Source: Diphasiastrum complanatum
Lineage: Eukaryota > Streptophyta > Lycopodiopsida > Lycopodiales > Lycopodiaceae
Reading direction: 5' to 3'
DNA length: 64,000 nt
Assembly (NCBI GenBank): GCA_029204225.1
Contig: CM055110.1
Coordinates: 46,740,685 to 46,804,684, forward strand
In this document: positions 21,319 through 33,099 of the stretch, in pieces
How the letters are laid out: every line of letters begins with the position of its first letter
Position numbering within the stretch: position 1 is the first letter of the stretch
Notes under the pieces: generated by a model
Seen by the model: the letters and a program-made list of their open reading frames with translations, nothing else
The model's database searches: none
What the model was told of the DNA's origin: nothing
Translations under genes and position numbers: made by a program

Positions 21319-22457
21319 GAAATTGAGTATAGTCCACCGAAGAGATTAGATACTGTGTGGTATTATTGTAAATTGGTTTTCAGTATGAAGTTCATTTCAA
21401 AATGTAAAGAAGTGATAATGCAGTATGATAATGCAAGTTCCTTACGCATCAAAGACAGCCATCATCTGAACAGATACTAAGGAGTTGTTGACGTCCACTG
21501 AGTGAACAAGCATGAACAAGCAGTAAGAGTGTAATCAAATCACAACATCATGCGTCTACGTTAAACACAGATGATAGAACATGTTGCTTCTATATTATAA
21601 TGAAAGCTTGAACAACATTGAATACGTTACAGCCAAAAATGGAGGTGTAACTTGGATGCTCGATATCATTCGCTCTGTTGGCGGAGCATCATAGAGAATG
21701 CATGAGAAAGATGTATTTATACACCGCATCCTTGTAATTAATTACAATAAATGTTTAGCTACCAACTATGTACTTCGTTGTACTCAATAAATGTTGAAAC
21801 TACAACGAGGGCTGTACAATGTGTACTTAGTCAGACGAGACAGATGACTTGAAGTCGTTGAGGAAGTCGAATGAGTCGAGTGACTCGATCGTCGAAGTCA
21901 ATGGAGCAGGTGATTATCAAAGTAGTTGAATAAGTCGATCGTCAAAGACGTCGGATACTTCGGACACTTCGAATGACTTGAAGGTCGATGTTGTCGAAGA
22001 AGTCGGAGACTTCAGACACTTCGGATGACTTCAAAGTAGTTGGAGCAATAGATCATCGAAGTATTCAGATAAGTCAAAGATGTCGAATACTTCAAAGACT
22101 TCGGTCACATTGGTGACGTCAGAGACTTCAGACACTTTGGTGACTTCGGTCGTCGAGTGACTTGATGGTTGAAGAATTCGAGTGAAAAACCCGAAGGTGT
22201 TGAAACTAATGTCGAAATAGTCACATTTCGCATTTGTCGCATTTTTTTGGAAAATGCGAAAAAGCCGACAACAAGTTTACTTCTTCGAAATAGTTGAAAA
22301 GAAGTCACTGTCGAGAAATTGTTGCATTTTTTGGGAGTTGGGAAAAATGTGAACTGTGCAACAATCAGTTCATTTCTACAGACTGTCGTGAAGACAATGT
22401 ATTAGTGATCTTCAAATAACTGAACTTGACATTCAAATGTGAAAAGAATAGAATTGG
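21319..22457. repeat. Copia pol scrap and GTCGAAG-rich LTR sequence
   Basis: Bases 21319-21380 carry AGTCCACCGAAGAGATTAGA, also found on the opposite strand near 39440, so both are pieces of one copia family. From about 21500 the sequence is LTR-like. Bases 21840-22170 are dense in GTCGAAG/GACTTCG, and 22190-22400 (GTCGCATTTT, AAAAGCCGACA, GTTCATTTCTACAGACTGT) match 39720-40110. Confidence 0.5.
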
Positions 22458-22703
22458 TTACCCTTTAGTCATTACCCATGGATGAAGATCAGCCAAAAGC
22501 CCGATGATGTAGTCGTTCTTCGAATAGTTCGGTTGTCTGAGTTTTGTGATTCCTACAGGTATCAGATGAGCAGACATAGAACCAAAGTAGGTTGCATCTG
22601 ACCCTAGATCAACGATCAATAAAAATGTAGGAAGAATCTTGAAATAGAAATTAATATTCACCAAGGAGACAACTGTGGACTTAGTTTCCAACATATGCCA
22701 CAA
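22458..22703 (-). pseudogene. Possible copia protease-region fragment
   Basis: The minus frame contains LLIVDLGSDATYFGSMS, which resembles the (V/I)DSG aspartic-protease neighbourhood of copia polyproteins with the DSG triad altered. It is short and isolated, next to a truncated LTR. The assignment is weak. Confidence 0.25.
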
Positions 22704-22763
22704 TGTTCAAAATTATCAAAGAGGCTTATGGACAAGTACACCTTGCAAAATTTATGATTCCTC

Positions 22764-23553
22764 CTACAACACTCAACAAAAACTGAACTAGTGTGCGAAA
22801 TAGATAGAACAAGTGAGTGAGATACACAAGCGATAGTAGACAATAATTCAATCAAGATCAGACAAAATTAAAAGTGATATGTGCGTAATAGCTACAACAT
22901 CATCTATTGATTCTCTTGTTTTTCGAACGCTGTATGACAAACCCACACAGCGCATTGGCATGAGAGAAGTGATGGTCTCCCACGAGTAATGTCTTGCTTA
23001 CTAGTGGACTTCTTGGATCTCTATGGATCCTGCTTACAAAACTTGTCTCGCTCACAAGCGGACTTCTATTCTGTATTTTGTGTGTTGTATTTTTCTATCT
23101 GCTACTGTATGTATCTTATACATTCAGAGTAGCACACCTGATTAGATAGACTAAACAATCTATAACTAATCATGGATTAAAAGAGAGATGGGCTAGGCAC
23201 GTTCTAACGCTCTTCCGCTGACATCATCATATTAGATCAGGGTTTTTGTACTTCAGTGGTACTTGCATGATCTTCCTGATCCTTTGGAACGTGAAGGTCA
23301 AAAAAAGATTTTTGTGTCGCTTTGAGCCGTTTGACTTTTGCGTTGTCTGACTTTCTCCTGCTGTACCACAAAAAAATTTCTTTCGCAAACTTTTCATGTT
23401 CATGTCTCTTCGTTAGGGTGTTCGCAAACATTTTCGCTTCGTGTCTTTTCGTGATGTTCGCGAACATTTTTGGTTCGTGTCTTTTCGTCAGACTGAGGGC
23501 TGGAAGCTAACAAAGCTTTGGTAATAAAAACGTTTTATATCTTTAGCTCTCTC
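22764..23553 (-). repeat. 3' LTR of a minus-strand copia element, truncated
   Basis: It matches the LTR at 26227-27245 from ACAACACTCAACAAAAACTG through CACACAGCGCATTGG to AAGCTAACAAAGCTTTGGTAA. The outer part that should start TGATACGAATT is missing, so the left end is truncated. Confidence 0.75.
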
Positions 23554-24110
23554 TCAAAGCGTGGTAGCTTGATGACTCCAAGACTGCTCCTCTGTTTCTC
23601 GAACAGACCTTTGTCTAAGGCCTTTCTGAAAATGTTAGCCACCATTTCTTTTTTTCCAATGAAGATAGTCTGCATTATCTTCTTCCCGATCAGATCCCTT
23701 ATCAAGTGATACTTGATTGTGATGTGTTTCATCCTTGAGTGAAACACATGATCCTTTCTCAGATGTACTGCAAATGTATTGTCCATCTACAAAATCAGTG
23801 GCTCATTTCTTATTTCGCCCAGTTCATCAAGGAACTGTTTGAGCCAAATGATTTCATTAGTCAGCTTTGTTGCTGCAATTTACTCTGTTTCGCAGGATGA
23901 CTGAGCAACAATGGTCTATTTCTTGCTGACCCAGAGAATTGATGCTTCTGACGCGATGGTGCATCCTCCTGAGACACTTTTGCAGTCGTCCTTGAGAGAT
24001 GCCCAGCTAGCATCACTGTAGGAAAGCATCTGGAATCCTGCATCACGAGAATAACACAAACCAAATCCTCCATTCCTCAAGCTTTCTTTGGATTTTGCTA
24101 ATTGTTGGAT
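23535..24110 (-). pseudogene. Copia RNase H end
   Basis: The minus frame at 23786-23535 shows RMKHITIKYHLIRDLI and GLFEKQRSSLGV, the copia RNase H C-terminus. The adjoining frame to 24073 is an upstream piece (DAPSRQKHQFSGS) of the same domain with frame changes. The reverse transcriptase is absent between this and the integrase. Confidence 0.7.
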
Positions 24111-24119
24111 TTGATCATT

Positions 24120-24860
24120 ATTGGGATTGCTATTTCTTATGCTTTTTGTGAGAGATTAGAGTCCTATTCTTTCTTTCTGCAACACCGTTGTGCTGTAGTG
24201 TTAAGATGCAGTTCTTCTGTAAATGATATTACGATCATTGCAGAAGTCAATGAATCGATTCGAGATGTATTCTCCACCTCGATCTATTCTGATCTGTTTC
24301 ACTTCATTACCAGTGCATCTTTTTGCCCAATTCACATACTCTGTGAATTTGTCAAATGCTTCTGATTTATTGTGAATAAAGTAGACTCTGGAAAACTTAC
24401 TGTAATCATCAATAAAGGTTATATAATGCTTTGAGCCTCCTACTGAGATCACACTAAAAGGTCCACAGATGTCAGAATATACAAGCTCAAGAATCTTTGT
24501 AGTCTTGTAGGAGTCTTTGACAAAAGGAGTACGTGACATCTTACCCTTCAGACATGCATCATAGGTCATCGAACTAGTTGCATTCGAGATGCTCACCCTT
24601 GTGATTGCTCCATGATGGCTTGCTTGATATAGTGCCATTGAATTCACATGGCATAGTCTCCTGTGCCATAGAATATCTGATGAATCATCACGAGTCTGAT
24701 GTACTTGATCTACAGGTAGGCGTACCTTCAAGTGATACATGTTGTCTTTTCTTCTTCTTTGAGTAATGAGCATACTGGTACTTGCATCAACAACGTTGCA
24801 TGCTTCGTCTGAGAACGTCACACTCATCCCTGCATTAGCTATTCTTGACATTGATAGCAA
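24120..24860 (-). pseudogene. Copia GAG-pre-integrase and integrase, truncated
   Basis: The minus frame holds the HRRLCHVNSMALY zinc-finger start, CLKGKMSRTPF, then the integrase core: TFIDDYSKFSRVYFIHN (first Asp) and IRIDRGGEYISNRF (second Asp region). A PQHNGV-like continuation is visible near 24190 but out of frame. It is nearly the same family as 43817-44542. Confidence 0.8.
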
Positions 24861-24950
24861 GTCCTGCTATAGCGTAGGCACGAACAAAACATCTTTGGGT
24901 CGTCTGTCTCTGCCGTTTGTGTTGAGCCATAATGAACCAGTACCATTCAC

Positions 24951-25343
24951 TTAATGCTTTGATCCATCTCCAAGAACAATAAATCTTGATGGATCTGCAC
25001 TTTGGAAATCAGACATTATCCGTCTTGATGTAACGAAGTGCGTGATAGCTCCTGAATCAAGAATTACCTCCTGTGTGTCAGGCGTTGATACTGCACACAT
25101 GTCTGCACAGATGTAGGCAGTAGAATTCCCATGATTCGATCTTTCTTCGCCCATCTTTGAGCTCTCTGGCTCCTCAACATAGGATGAACTATTGTTGTTC
25201 TCCTGTTTGCTTTGAGGTGATTCGTTTCTTGGGTTTTGGCAGCAGTCCATGGCTGCATGACCCTTCTTATGATAGTGGATACACTCAATTTTCGGATTAA
25301 GCCAATGTGAATTGACAACATGTCCTTCGCATTTGCATCTCAC
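24951..25343 (-). pseudogene. Copia zinc knuckle and protease region
   Basis: A zinc-knuckle remnant (IECIHYHKKGHAAMDCCQN) is followed by VILDSGAITHFVTSRR, the copia aspartic protease site with DSG intact. It is separated from gag and integrase by stops. Confidence 0.75.
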
Positions 25344-25619
25344 GCATGTCTTCTTGTCTCCACTTTGCTGTTTCGACCTTTCTTTGTTCTTCCATTTGCC
25401 TTTGTTGGCTCCTTCTACTTGCTGATCTCAATCCTACCTTCGATCTGACTCCCTATTAGGCTTGAATTGCTTCATTGATTTCTCCTTGTTGTTGTAGAGA
25501 GCTTGGTCAGAAGCATCCTTGTAATCAAGGTGCTCTCGAGCTTCGACTTCTTCTCGAATCTCGACAACAGCCTTTTTGAGTGTCATTGTAGGATCTTTTG
25601 CTAGCAGTGTTCTGGTTGT

Positions 25620-26114
25620 CTAGAAGGATCTTAGTAAGGCTCTCAATAGATATGTAAGCTGCTCCTCTGCTGACACTGCATTTTCTACTCCAAAATTGTG
25701 TAGTGGAAGGAATAGCTCTTTCATCTTTTTAATAAAGGAAGTGAGATCTTTGCTATCCCACTGCAGGTTTGTCAACTGATCTTCGAACAGCATGATTTGA
25801 CTGCATGATTTTGTTTGAAATCTTATGAGTAATGTATCCCACATCTCCTTTGCTTTGGAGATTGTATCCAGGTCAAGAGTTAGACTATCCTCGATGGATG
25901 AAGATAGCATGGCTACTGCCTTGTCATTCTTCCCCCTCCATTTGCGTAGCTCCCTGTCTGTTGTTGTAGGCATCTCCTTGGTGCCATCTACCTAGGGAAA
26001 TAATTCTTTTCCCTTTAGTATCAACGAGGTCTTAACCTTCCATGCTAGGAAGTTAGATTCTGATGAATCGAGGATTGTACAGATCTTGGATTGTATGCTA
26101 CTTATTGAAGCCAT
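25620..26114 (-). pseudogene. Copia gag (UBN2 type)
   Basis: The gag start is at 26114 (MASISSIQSK), with a stop before the long frame 25973-25620, which shows AKEMWDTLLIRFQTKS and LTNLQWDSKDLTSFIKKM. It closely parallels the gag at 42606-43190. Confidence 0.8.
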
Positions 26115-26213
26115 TGTTGTGAATTGTGTTCTCACTTGTTGATGGTTCTTTGTTTGAATGCTTAGCCTCTTGGATTTGATAGCTTTCTGGCTATGTCAGA
26201 CTATGACAGATGG

Positions 26214-26225
26214 GCTTTGATACCA
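26214..26225 (-). other. Primer-binding site
   Basis: GCTTTGATACCA, complement of TGGTATCAAAGC, lies two bases from the LTR start TGATACGAATT. Confidence 0.8.
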
Positions 26226-26226
26226 C

Positions 26227-27245
26227 TGATACGAATTAAAATGTGGAACGCAAATTGCAAATATCAATCAGACTCTGAGACGAAACGAAACGAAACGAAG
26301 CGAAACTGGACGAAATGAAGCGAAACGAGACGAAACTTGAACGAGCTCTGATATTGACATTGCTGAAGCAAAATCAAATTAATTGCAAACGAAAAACAAT
26401 TCGAATGGATTTTAGATATGATTGCTGGTCAATGTCGGCTATATCATTCCTACAATCCTCTAGAATGTAGACAGATACTGTTGACCTATGTTTTAGATTA
26501 ATACAACATTTAACAAAAACTGAACCAATGTGTAGAATAGATAGAACAAGTGGGTGAGATACACAAGCAATAATAGACAATAATTCATTCAAGATCAGAA
26601 AAAATTAAGAGTGATATGTGCGTAATAGCTATAGTATCATCTATTGATCCTCTTGTTTTTTAAGCACTGTATGACAGACCCACACAGCGCATTGGTGTGA
26701 GAGAAGCGATGTTCTCCCATGAGTAATGTCTTGCTTACTAGCGGATTTCTTGGATCTCTATGGATCCTACTTACAAAACATGTCTCCCTCGCAGGTGGAC
26801 TTCTATTCTATGTTGTATTTTTCTATCTGCTACTGTATGTATCTTATACATTCAGAGTAGCACACAGATTAGATAAACTAAACAATCTATAACGAATCAT
26901 GGATTAAAAGAGAGATGCGTTAAGCACGTCCTAATTCTCTTTCGTTGATGTCATCATATCATATCAGGGTTTTTGTACTTCATGGTACTTGCATGATCTT
27001 CTTGATCCTTTGGAGTGTGAAGGTCAAAAACTGTCGCGAAAATTTTTGTGTCACTTTGAGCCATTTGACTTTCTCCTATTGTATCACGAAAAATTTTCTT
27101 TCGCGAACTTTTCGCGTTTGTGTCTCTTCGTCTGGGTGTTCGCGAACATTTTCGCTTCGTGTCTTTTCGTGATGTTCACGAATATTTTTGCTTCGTGTCT
27201 TTTCGTCAGAATGAGGGCTGAAAGCTAGCAAAGCTTTGGTAAGAG
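26227..27245 (-). repeat. 5' LTR of the minus-strand copia element
   Basis: The left end TGATACGAATT is next to the PBS. The LTR includes a CGAAA pentamer array at about 26280-26335 and the block shared with 22764-23553. The right end is approximate, near GACGTTTTG. Confidence 0.75.
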
Positions 27246-27359
27246 ACGTTTTGTTTCTTCAAAGGTTTGATATGCACAGTTTCTTTACATTCCAACGTTT
27301 ACTACTTTGCTCATGACTCTAGCATCACACTAATTGTATTATACATAGGCTGTAAAGAT

Positions 27360-28745
27360 AGATCCAAACACATGGGTGGTCAAACCTATTACACCCAAGG
27401 TTGATGATGGATTGTCCACCACAGATCACAACATTGATCACCCAAGGCAAGCCAAGGGAGGTCATTATGATTCTCAAATGGATATCGTGCGATGGACTGA
27501 AGCATTAGCCACAGTTGACTGTATGGCAGGGCTTGCATGTCAACCTGAATTAGATACAGAACCCAATACAACTTCACCGAAAGGTTACACCCTTGACATG
27601 CCAAAAACTTATGGGTGAACATGATCAACATGGCATGGTGAGCAACAGAGCCTATACCCGAGCAAGTTAAAGATGACATGGTGCCCTGGCAGCATGTCTT
27701 TTCATACAACGAAGAAGTTGAGCTGACAAGTGAACATGTCCTATAACATATGGATCCTGATCAGTTTGAAATGAGGAAGATACCAGCTCAACCTCCATAG
27801 AAATTGCCAATGGCTAAAGTATTCAAGGTTGAACCACCCAATGCACCAATTACTAAGAAAAATCAAATGAAATAGTGCTACAATTAGGTGATCCGTTGGA
27901 GTGATCTACCAGAAGAAGCAATAGCTATGGTTGATGTAGATATTCATAATCACGAAGCGAATATCAAGCCAGTTCCCAAGAAAGATAACAAGGATGTATC
28001 CAATTAGGTTGACAAAAAAGAAAAAAAAAAGAGTATTGGACTCTTTGAAATCTATTCGGTTGGTGGAACTAGATGCAGTGTCATCATAACAGATGACTAG
28101 AAGCCCAAAGCTTACGAGTCGTGCTAAGATCAACATGTCGAAGAAAGAATCCCATCGACAAACGCTAGTTCACGAGATTCCAGAAACCTTCAAAAATTAT
28201 ATGTTAGATGACGTAGTAATTATGCTGCCACAAGCGCAAACAGATTCTGATAAGGATCAGAAACCAAAAGAACAAGTCTTTAAAGGACTTCGTGAACACA
28301 ACCAATAAATCTAACTAAGCCATGCAAAGAAGAGAAGATTGTTTATATGGGAGAACAATTGACACCCACCTAGTCCAAACGGCTATGTGCTCTATTGGTA
28401 GAATACAAAGACTATTTTGCATGGTCATACAAAAATCTAAAGGGTATACCACCAACTGTAGTCCAACACACCATACCTTTGGTGGATGGAGTAGTTCCCA
28501 AGGTGAGCCGATATTATCGCTGGAATCCTAACTACACGGAATTGATCAAACATGAGTTGTAGAAGCTGCTTGTCGCCGATTTCATTTATGAAATCGAGCA
28601 TATAGAATGGGTATCGCCAATAGTCATGGTACCCAAAAAGAACGACAAAATATGAATAAGTATAAATCTGAAGGTGTTAAATGTGGTTACAAAAAAAGAT
28701 CATTTTCTCTTACCTTTCATGGAAAGTGTTATTTTGGAGAAAGAA
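27360..28745 (+). mobile_element. Decayed Ty3/gypsy element (linker and RT start)
   Basis: Broken frames show EEVELTSEHVL (matching AELTDEQIL of the 9-kb element), IPETFKNYMLDDVVIMLPQA, and then the RT approach: LKGIPPTVVQHTIPL, VADFIYEIEHIEWVSPIV and KKDHFLLPF. Many stops occur, and the RT core with the catalytic Asp pair is absent. It is the same family as 8951-11136. Confidence 0.7.
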
Positions 28746-28749
28746 TTTT

Positions 28750-28867
28750 GTGGACAATAAGCACCTGGTTTTACAGAAGCGAATGAAGGTCCACGCTTTT
28801 CCAAGTGCCGAGTGGAACGACATCACCTGTGGTGCAATGGGTTCTGCAACAGATTAGGGGTGGATAA
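28750..28867 (+). other. 3' internal end and polypurine tract of an LTR element
   Basis: GATTAGGGGTGGATAA immediately precedes the LTR. The same sequence, inverted, adjoins the LTR at 40132-41308, so it belongs to the element and not to its target. Confidence 0.6.
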
Positions 28868-29744
28868 TGTTAGCAGATTCCAGAGAATTCCCAGATGCTG
28901 AGCCAAGCTGAAGACAAAGAGTATCTCTCACCCATGACCGAGGAGGTCTTAGAAGGAGGAGAGCAGAAGAAGCTGAGAGCCGAGCATGAGAGCCGAGAAT
29001 TACTAGCTAGGAAGACAGTCATTATCTATGTGAGCCTACATTGAGCTTTGATTGTATTGTCAATTACTCTTGAGTGAATAAAGAAGATCTTCCACGAGTT
29101 CTTGATGATTGTAAAGCTCCTTGTTCATGGAAATGTTCTTCAGTGAAATTTCTATGAGCATGTTCTGATTTCCTTTTGTGTTTGTGGATTAATTAGATTT
29201 CTTGCTTCCTCTCTTGCTTGTGGAAAGTAGATGTGGATTAACTTTCTTGTTTCTTGATTTTGTAGCTTCAGCATGCAGGTAGACTATAGAGGCTGAGATT
29301 GTGGATCAGATTTGCATACCTTCTAACAATCTTGTCCTTGATTGTTCTTGGGCATTCCAAGCATCAAGAAATGGGTGTTTCTTGATTCTTGGGCTGCTTG
29401 AGTGCTGCTAGAAATCTAGTTTTCTTGTTTCTTGTTTATTGCTGAGTAGCTTAATCTTGTCATTGTTTGTTCCTTGATTTTGGTAGATAGATTGTAGATT
29501 TGCTCCCTGATTCTGAACATTGATCTACTAAGCTAGAACTGGTTGTATGGCTTGTATATGGATGTAGCTGAGTAACGTATCCGTCTCTTCCCACTGACAG
29601 GCTGGGAATACACATTGTTGTCTGAGAAACACTTTCGCTTGGAAATCGTTCTAACAAGAAGACCAAACCGTAACCAACGGAAGTAACCAAAAGAAGAAAG
29701 ATAAAAGAAACCATGTTCACAGATTCAATGAAAATCTGTGAACA
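28868..29744 (+). repeat. 3' LTR, plus orientation
   Basis: It begins TGTTAGCAGATTC and ends AATCTGTGAACA, an imperfect inverted pair. Blocks such as AATTCCCAGATGC and GACAGGCTGGGAATAC recur inverted in 40132-41308. Confidence 0.75.
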
Positions 29745-29965
29745 AGCATGTCGGAATCCGACGTGTGTTCTACAAAAAATAATAGAAACTTTCCAAAAAA
29801 TGTCTGATGGGACGTCCGTCCGTGACGTGTAATTGGACGTCGGAATCCGACGTCCAAAGGGACATCGGATTCAGACGTCTGTTAACAGAATGCCCTCTTA
29901 AAATTTCCAACGTGGGTGTCCAATGGGTTTTTATGTCAGAATCCGACGTACCTAAATAGGCTAAA
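29745..29965. repeat. GTCGGAATCCGAC repeat cluster (left)
   Basis: GTCGGAATCCGAC and variants (CATCGGATTCAGACG, GTCAGAATCCGAC) occur about four times in 220 bases. The motif is nearly palindromic. A related cluster lies at 36385-36745. This resembles subterminal repeats of CACTA-type transposons. Confidence 0.6.
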
Positions 29966-30415
29966 AATAAAATAAAAAATGCGTAAAAAATAGCACGCGC
30001 ATTTTTATCGGTTTATTTTTGGAGTCATATTCTTGGGAAGACACTAGTCTTGGATTGCTTTTGAGACAATGTTTTTGGATTCCATTGACATTTGGATCAA
30101 GTAACAAGCATGAGGTACTTTCTATACATACATTACTTGATTCACATTATGAATTGCAATATCTTATTGTATTACTTTTTGAAAATCTGACATTGCACAA
30201 AGTTTCACAATTCCTAGTTAGTTAAGACATTGCACATCTTTGAATACGACATTGCTCATATTTTGAGAATTTGACATACAAAACCAACCAATAACAATAT
30301 TGCGATCAATTGCAATAATACATATATTGAAGTCAATCAATGTATCACAAAATTGCTGCTTTTGCAGTCTCTCTAACTTATGATAGATGAACTAAAATTT
30401 ACATTAAAGCCTAAT
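29966..30415. other. AT-rich spacer
   Basis: No supported gene is seen. The open frame 30019-30225 lacks recognisable protein features. The stretch leads to the last exon of the Ptta-like gene. Confidence 0.4.
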
Positions 30416-31463
30416 CTACTCATCGTCCTCTTCACGTCCGCTCTGCATGAAAACAAGCAAACAAGACACATTAGTATTTAATGCTTGAACATACTAATGG
30501 TTAAGAGTGAACACATACGCGTTTTACAACAATAATATATGAAGAATACAAAATTTAAATGTTTCAAAGAAATTTACACGTGGAGGATGACCCTCGCTCT
30601 TCAGTTTATTGACTAATGCCTTGTATGATTTCCTAAAGGCAAAGTCGTACTTTTCCTTGGTCGGTAGACGTTCATAGTCTGCCAACTATCCATTTAATTT
30701 AGGTTGGAATTAGTTTAGGGCTAGGTTGGAGCAGCTAGTCATAATGCATGCTAGAAAAGGAATTCATATGAAATCAATGACAAACTATAAGAGTAGTTTA
30801 GATTCACTTACCATGCTTGCTTGCAAGCCCGCCTTTCTGCTCAAGCCCAACTTAGAGTTTCCTATTCCATGCATCCTAGCGGTCGTGACATCTCTTTGAA
30901 TCTTGTTTTTATCTAGTGCTTTCTCATCGTTTTTTACATTGTTCCAATATGACCTTGAACAACAGTGGGGTTTGGATTGCCAGTTCCTATAAGCTTGTCG
31001 TGTTGTATCACAGACGACGATGTCTTATCCACAAGTTCATATGCTTATGAATTTCCTTCGAGTCAAATTTCTCGTCTTGTGGGAATTCACCACGAAGGGT
31101 ACCAACAACCTGCCATTTAAGATCATTAGATTGTTTAGGCCATTTTATAAACAATCTATTGCCAAAATGACATTGGCACAAAGAATACAATCGGTCCATA
31201 ACCACTCTCACTTTACGGTTGGTGATTATGTTCCCTTGAGGATCCACATCGTAATAGGGATTCGTGGATGACTCTTCAGTAGGGGCGGGAGCTGTGGCCG
31301 CTTGTGAGGTACCACTCTCATCTTGGCTAGGCATCAAGCTTTGCAATTGTGCTTTTTGCTCAGGATTTAGTGATGCATAGAAATTTGAAACATAATCTCC
31401 CGAGCTCTCACCACTACCGGTGGACCCCAACATGATTACTACATTCATAAACGTACAATACAT
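30416..31463 (-). pseudogene. Plant transposase, Ptta/En/Spm-like, three exons with a frameshift
   Basis: Exon 1 runs 31463-30812 and ends at ATG|GTAAGTG. Exon 2 is 30685-30578 (36 codons, GTAAAT donor) and exon 3 is 30442-30416, ending SGREEDDE and stop. All joins are phase 0. The protein has an S/Q/A/T-rich start, a core KWQVVGTLRGEFPQDEKF and MNLWIRHRR, and a helical charged tail with YERLPTKEKYDFAFRKSY. This fits the plant Ptta/En/Spm accessory-transposase type. A one-base frame change near 31010 breaks exon 1. The start may be the later MLGSTG. Flanking repeat clusters at 29.8 and 36.5 kb could mark its element. Confidence 0.6.
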
Positions 31464-31980
31464 TACAATAAACCCTAATATATTGAAATGAAGTTAAAAA
31501 AAGAAAATCAACTATAAAACTTTAATGCATATTAGAGTTAGACTTTCATACCAGTGAAAAAAAAAGGATAGATGTGCGTTTATAACCTTCAACAAGATGC
31601 AAAAGAATCATATAAGAATCCACGTATAAGAATCAAAACATGAAAATCATACAATAATATGCATATAAAAATCATGCTATCTAAATATCGAAAGATAAGA
31701 ATCAAGTATTTTCAAATTAACTAGGCTTATGTTATTTGTGTTTTGTACTTGTGCATATATGCAGTTTATCACAAGGAGATGAATTACATTCAAATCAGTC
31801 TAGCGACGAAGACATTGCTCAAGTCAACAGAGTAAATAATAAACATGCATGTTTTCTTGTTCATAAAGACTTTGGTACTATAAGTTAAACATGACCTTGA
31901 ATATTATGCTAAAGTAGCATGTACTTGATTTCTGTTTCTCGCTAAAAAACTATTTTCAAAATAAAATATAGTGCACATGC
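31464..31980. other. AT-rich spacer with one exon-like scrap
   Basis: Mostly non-coding. Bases about 31765-31830 can be read as LSQGDELHSNQSSDEDIAQ, an acidic exon-like piece on the plus strand, but it is too short to assign. Confidence 0.3.
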
Positions 31981-32423
31981 GTCAAGTGTAATGGGCAAAA
32001 GATGTGTGAAAGACGCGTTGTTGAAAATCATTTGTGAAAGTTTGGACGAAAAGATGAGGGTCAACCATCAAATCTGGAAGACGTTGAGGTTTGTTAACTT
32101 TATATGCTTGTTTTTTTAATGTAATATTCGTCAATCTACATACGTCATTTATTGAAATTTGTTTAATGTGTGTAGCCAATAAATTGAATGCCATTCCATG
32201 GAGTTGATCCATCCGTGTTTAATTACAATCAACGTCAAGTTTTGATGGACATGAGAGAACAAAGAACGAAACAGATTCAAGACGCAAATACAGCTGAGAA
32301 AAGAGTAATCAACTTGATTCTAATGATGATGATGATGAGATGCAACATGATGAAGCCATACACAATATGTTTGAATCTTACTTTGAAACAAACAAGAATG
32401 AAAAATCAACATCTACTCAATGA
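31981..32423 (+). pseudogene. Exon-like remnants, transposon-derived
   Basis: An exon-like segment (MGKRCVKDALLKIICESLDE, then a NHQIWKTL end) is followed by a possible intron ending GTGTGTAG. Next comes MPFHGVDPSVFNYNQRQVLM with a charged helix, and in another frame an acidic run DSNDDDDDEMQHDEA to a stop at 32421. The pieces look like real protein but the frame is broken. I do not recognise the family. Confidence 0.3.
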
Positions 32424-32424
32424 A

Positions 32425-32824
32425 AGAGATGCAAACTCAATAAGAACCTGATCAAACATCAAACATATGATACGATGAAGTTGATGTCCATACAAAATCA
32501 GTAAAATAGCATAAAATGAGCATTCTACACACAAGATTGCAAGATATCACAAATATAGTGCACCAATGGATAGATGAACCCAAGAGAACTCATGTATAAG
32601 CATGAAGTGAGATAAGAGAGAGAGAATGTGTCTCTTCCCATGAGTGTGCATCTATATATAACAAATCCATGGCTCATTAATGAGTTTGGTTTCTTTCCAT
32701 AACAAAAACCCTAGCATTAATGTGGACTAGAAAAGTCAAATTCTAAGTCTAATATGAAAATTGGCCTCAATTGCCAAATATACAAATATGACCAAAATAA
32801 CAAAACTAGTTGAAATTTCTCACA
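32425..32824 (-). repeat. Truncated copia LTR
   Basis: It matches the inner and right part of the LTRs at 57902 and 63281 (GTGCACCAATGGATAG, ending TTTCTCACA), followed by the same CTCCCTCTTCAACTAG polypurine-tract complement. The outer 100 or so bases are missing. Confidence 0.75.
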
Positions 32825-33090
32825 CTCCCTCTTCAACTAGTTTTCGCATAGACTTTGAGAACACTCCAAGTGAAGTCCTATGCTTCATAAACAAGTCTTT
32901 TCCCAATTCTTTGGTGAATATATCAGCTACCCATTCCTTTGAAGAAACATGTTGAAGCGAAATGACTTGCTCCCACAAAGTGAGATGCCACTTCAATATG
33001 CTTGCTCCTAGTATGAAAAATAGGAATATTGGTTGCCAACTTTTGGGCTGATAGGTTGTCACAAAAGATGATTGGGCTCTCTAAAATATC
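32825..33090 (-). pseudogene. Copia RNase H end
   Basis: The minus frame has VISLQHVSSKEWVADIFTK and KDLFMKHRTSLGV, matching the RNase H end at 58547-58700. It stops where a different copia gag begins. Confidence 0.75.
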
Positions 33091-33099
33091 CAAGTCGAG

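Noticed and set aside
23237-23467. Minus frame with repeated KRHEAKMFAN pattern as a gene
   Set aside because: It lies within the LTR shared with 26.9-27.2 kb; the repetition comes from GTGTCTTTTCGT-type repeats in the LTR.
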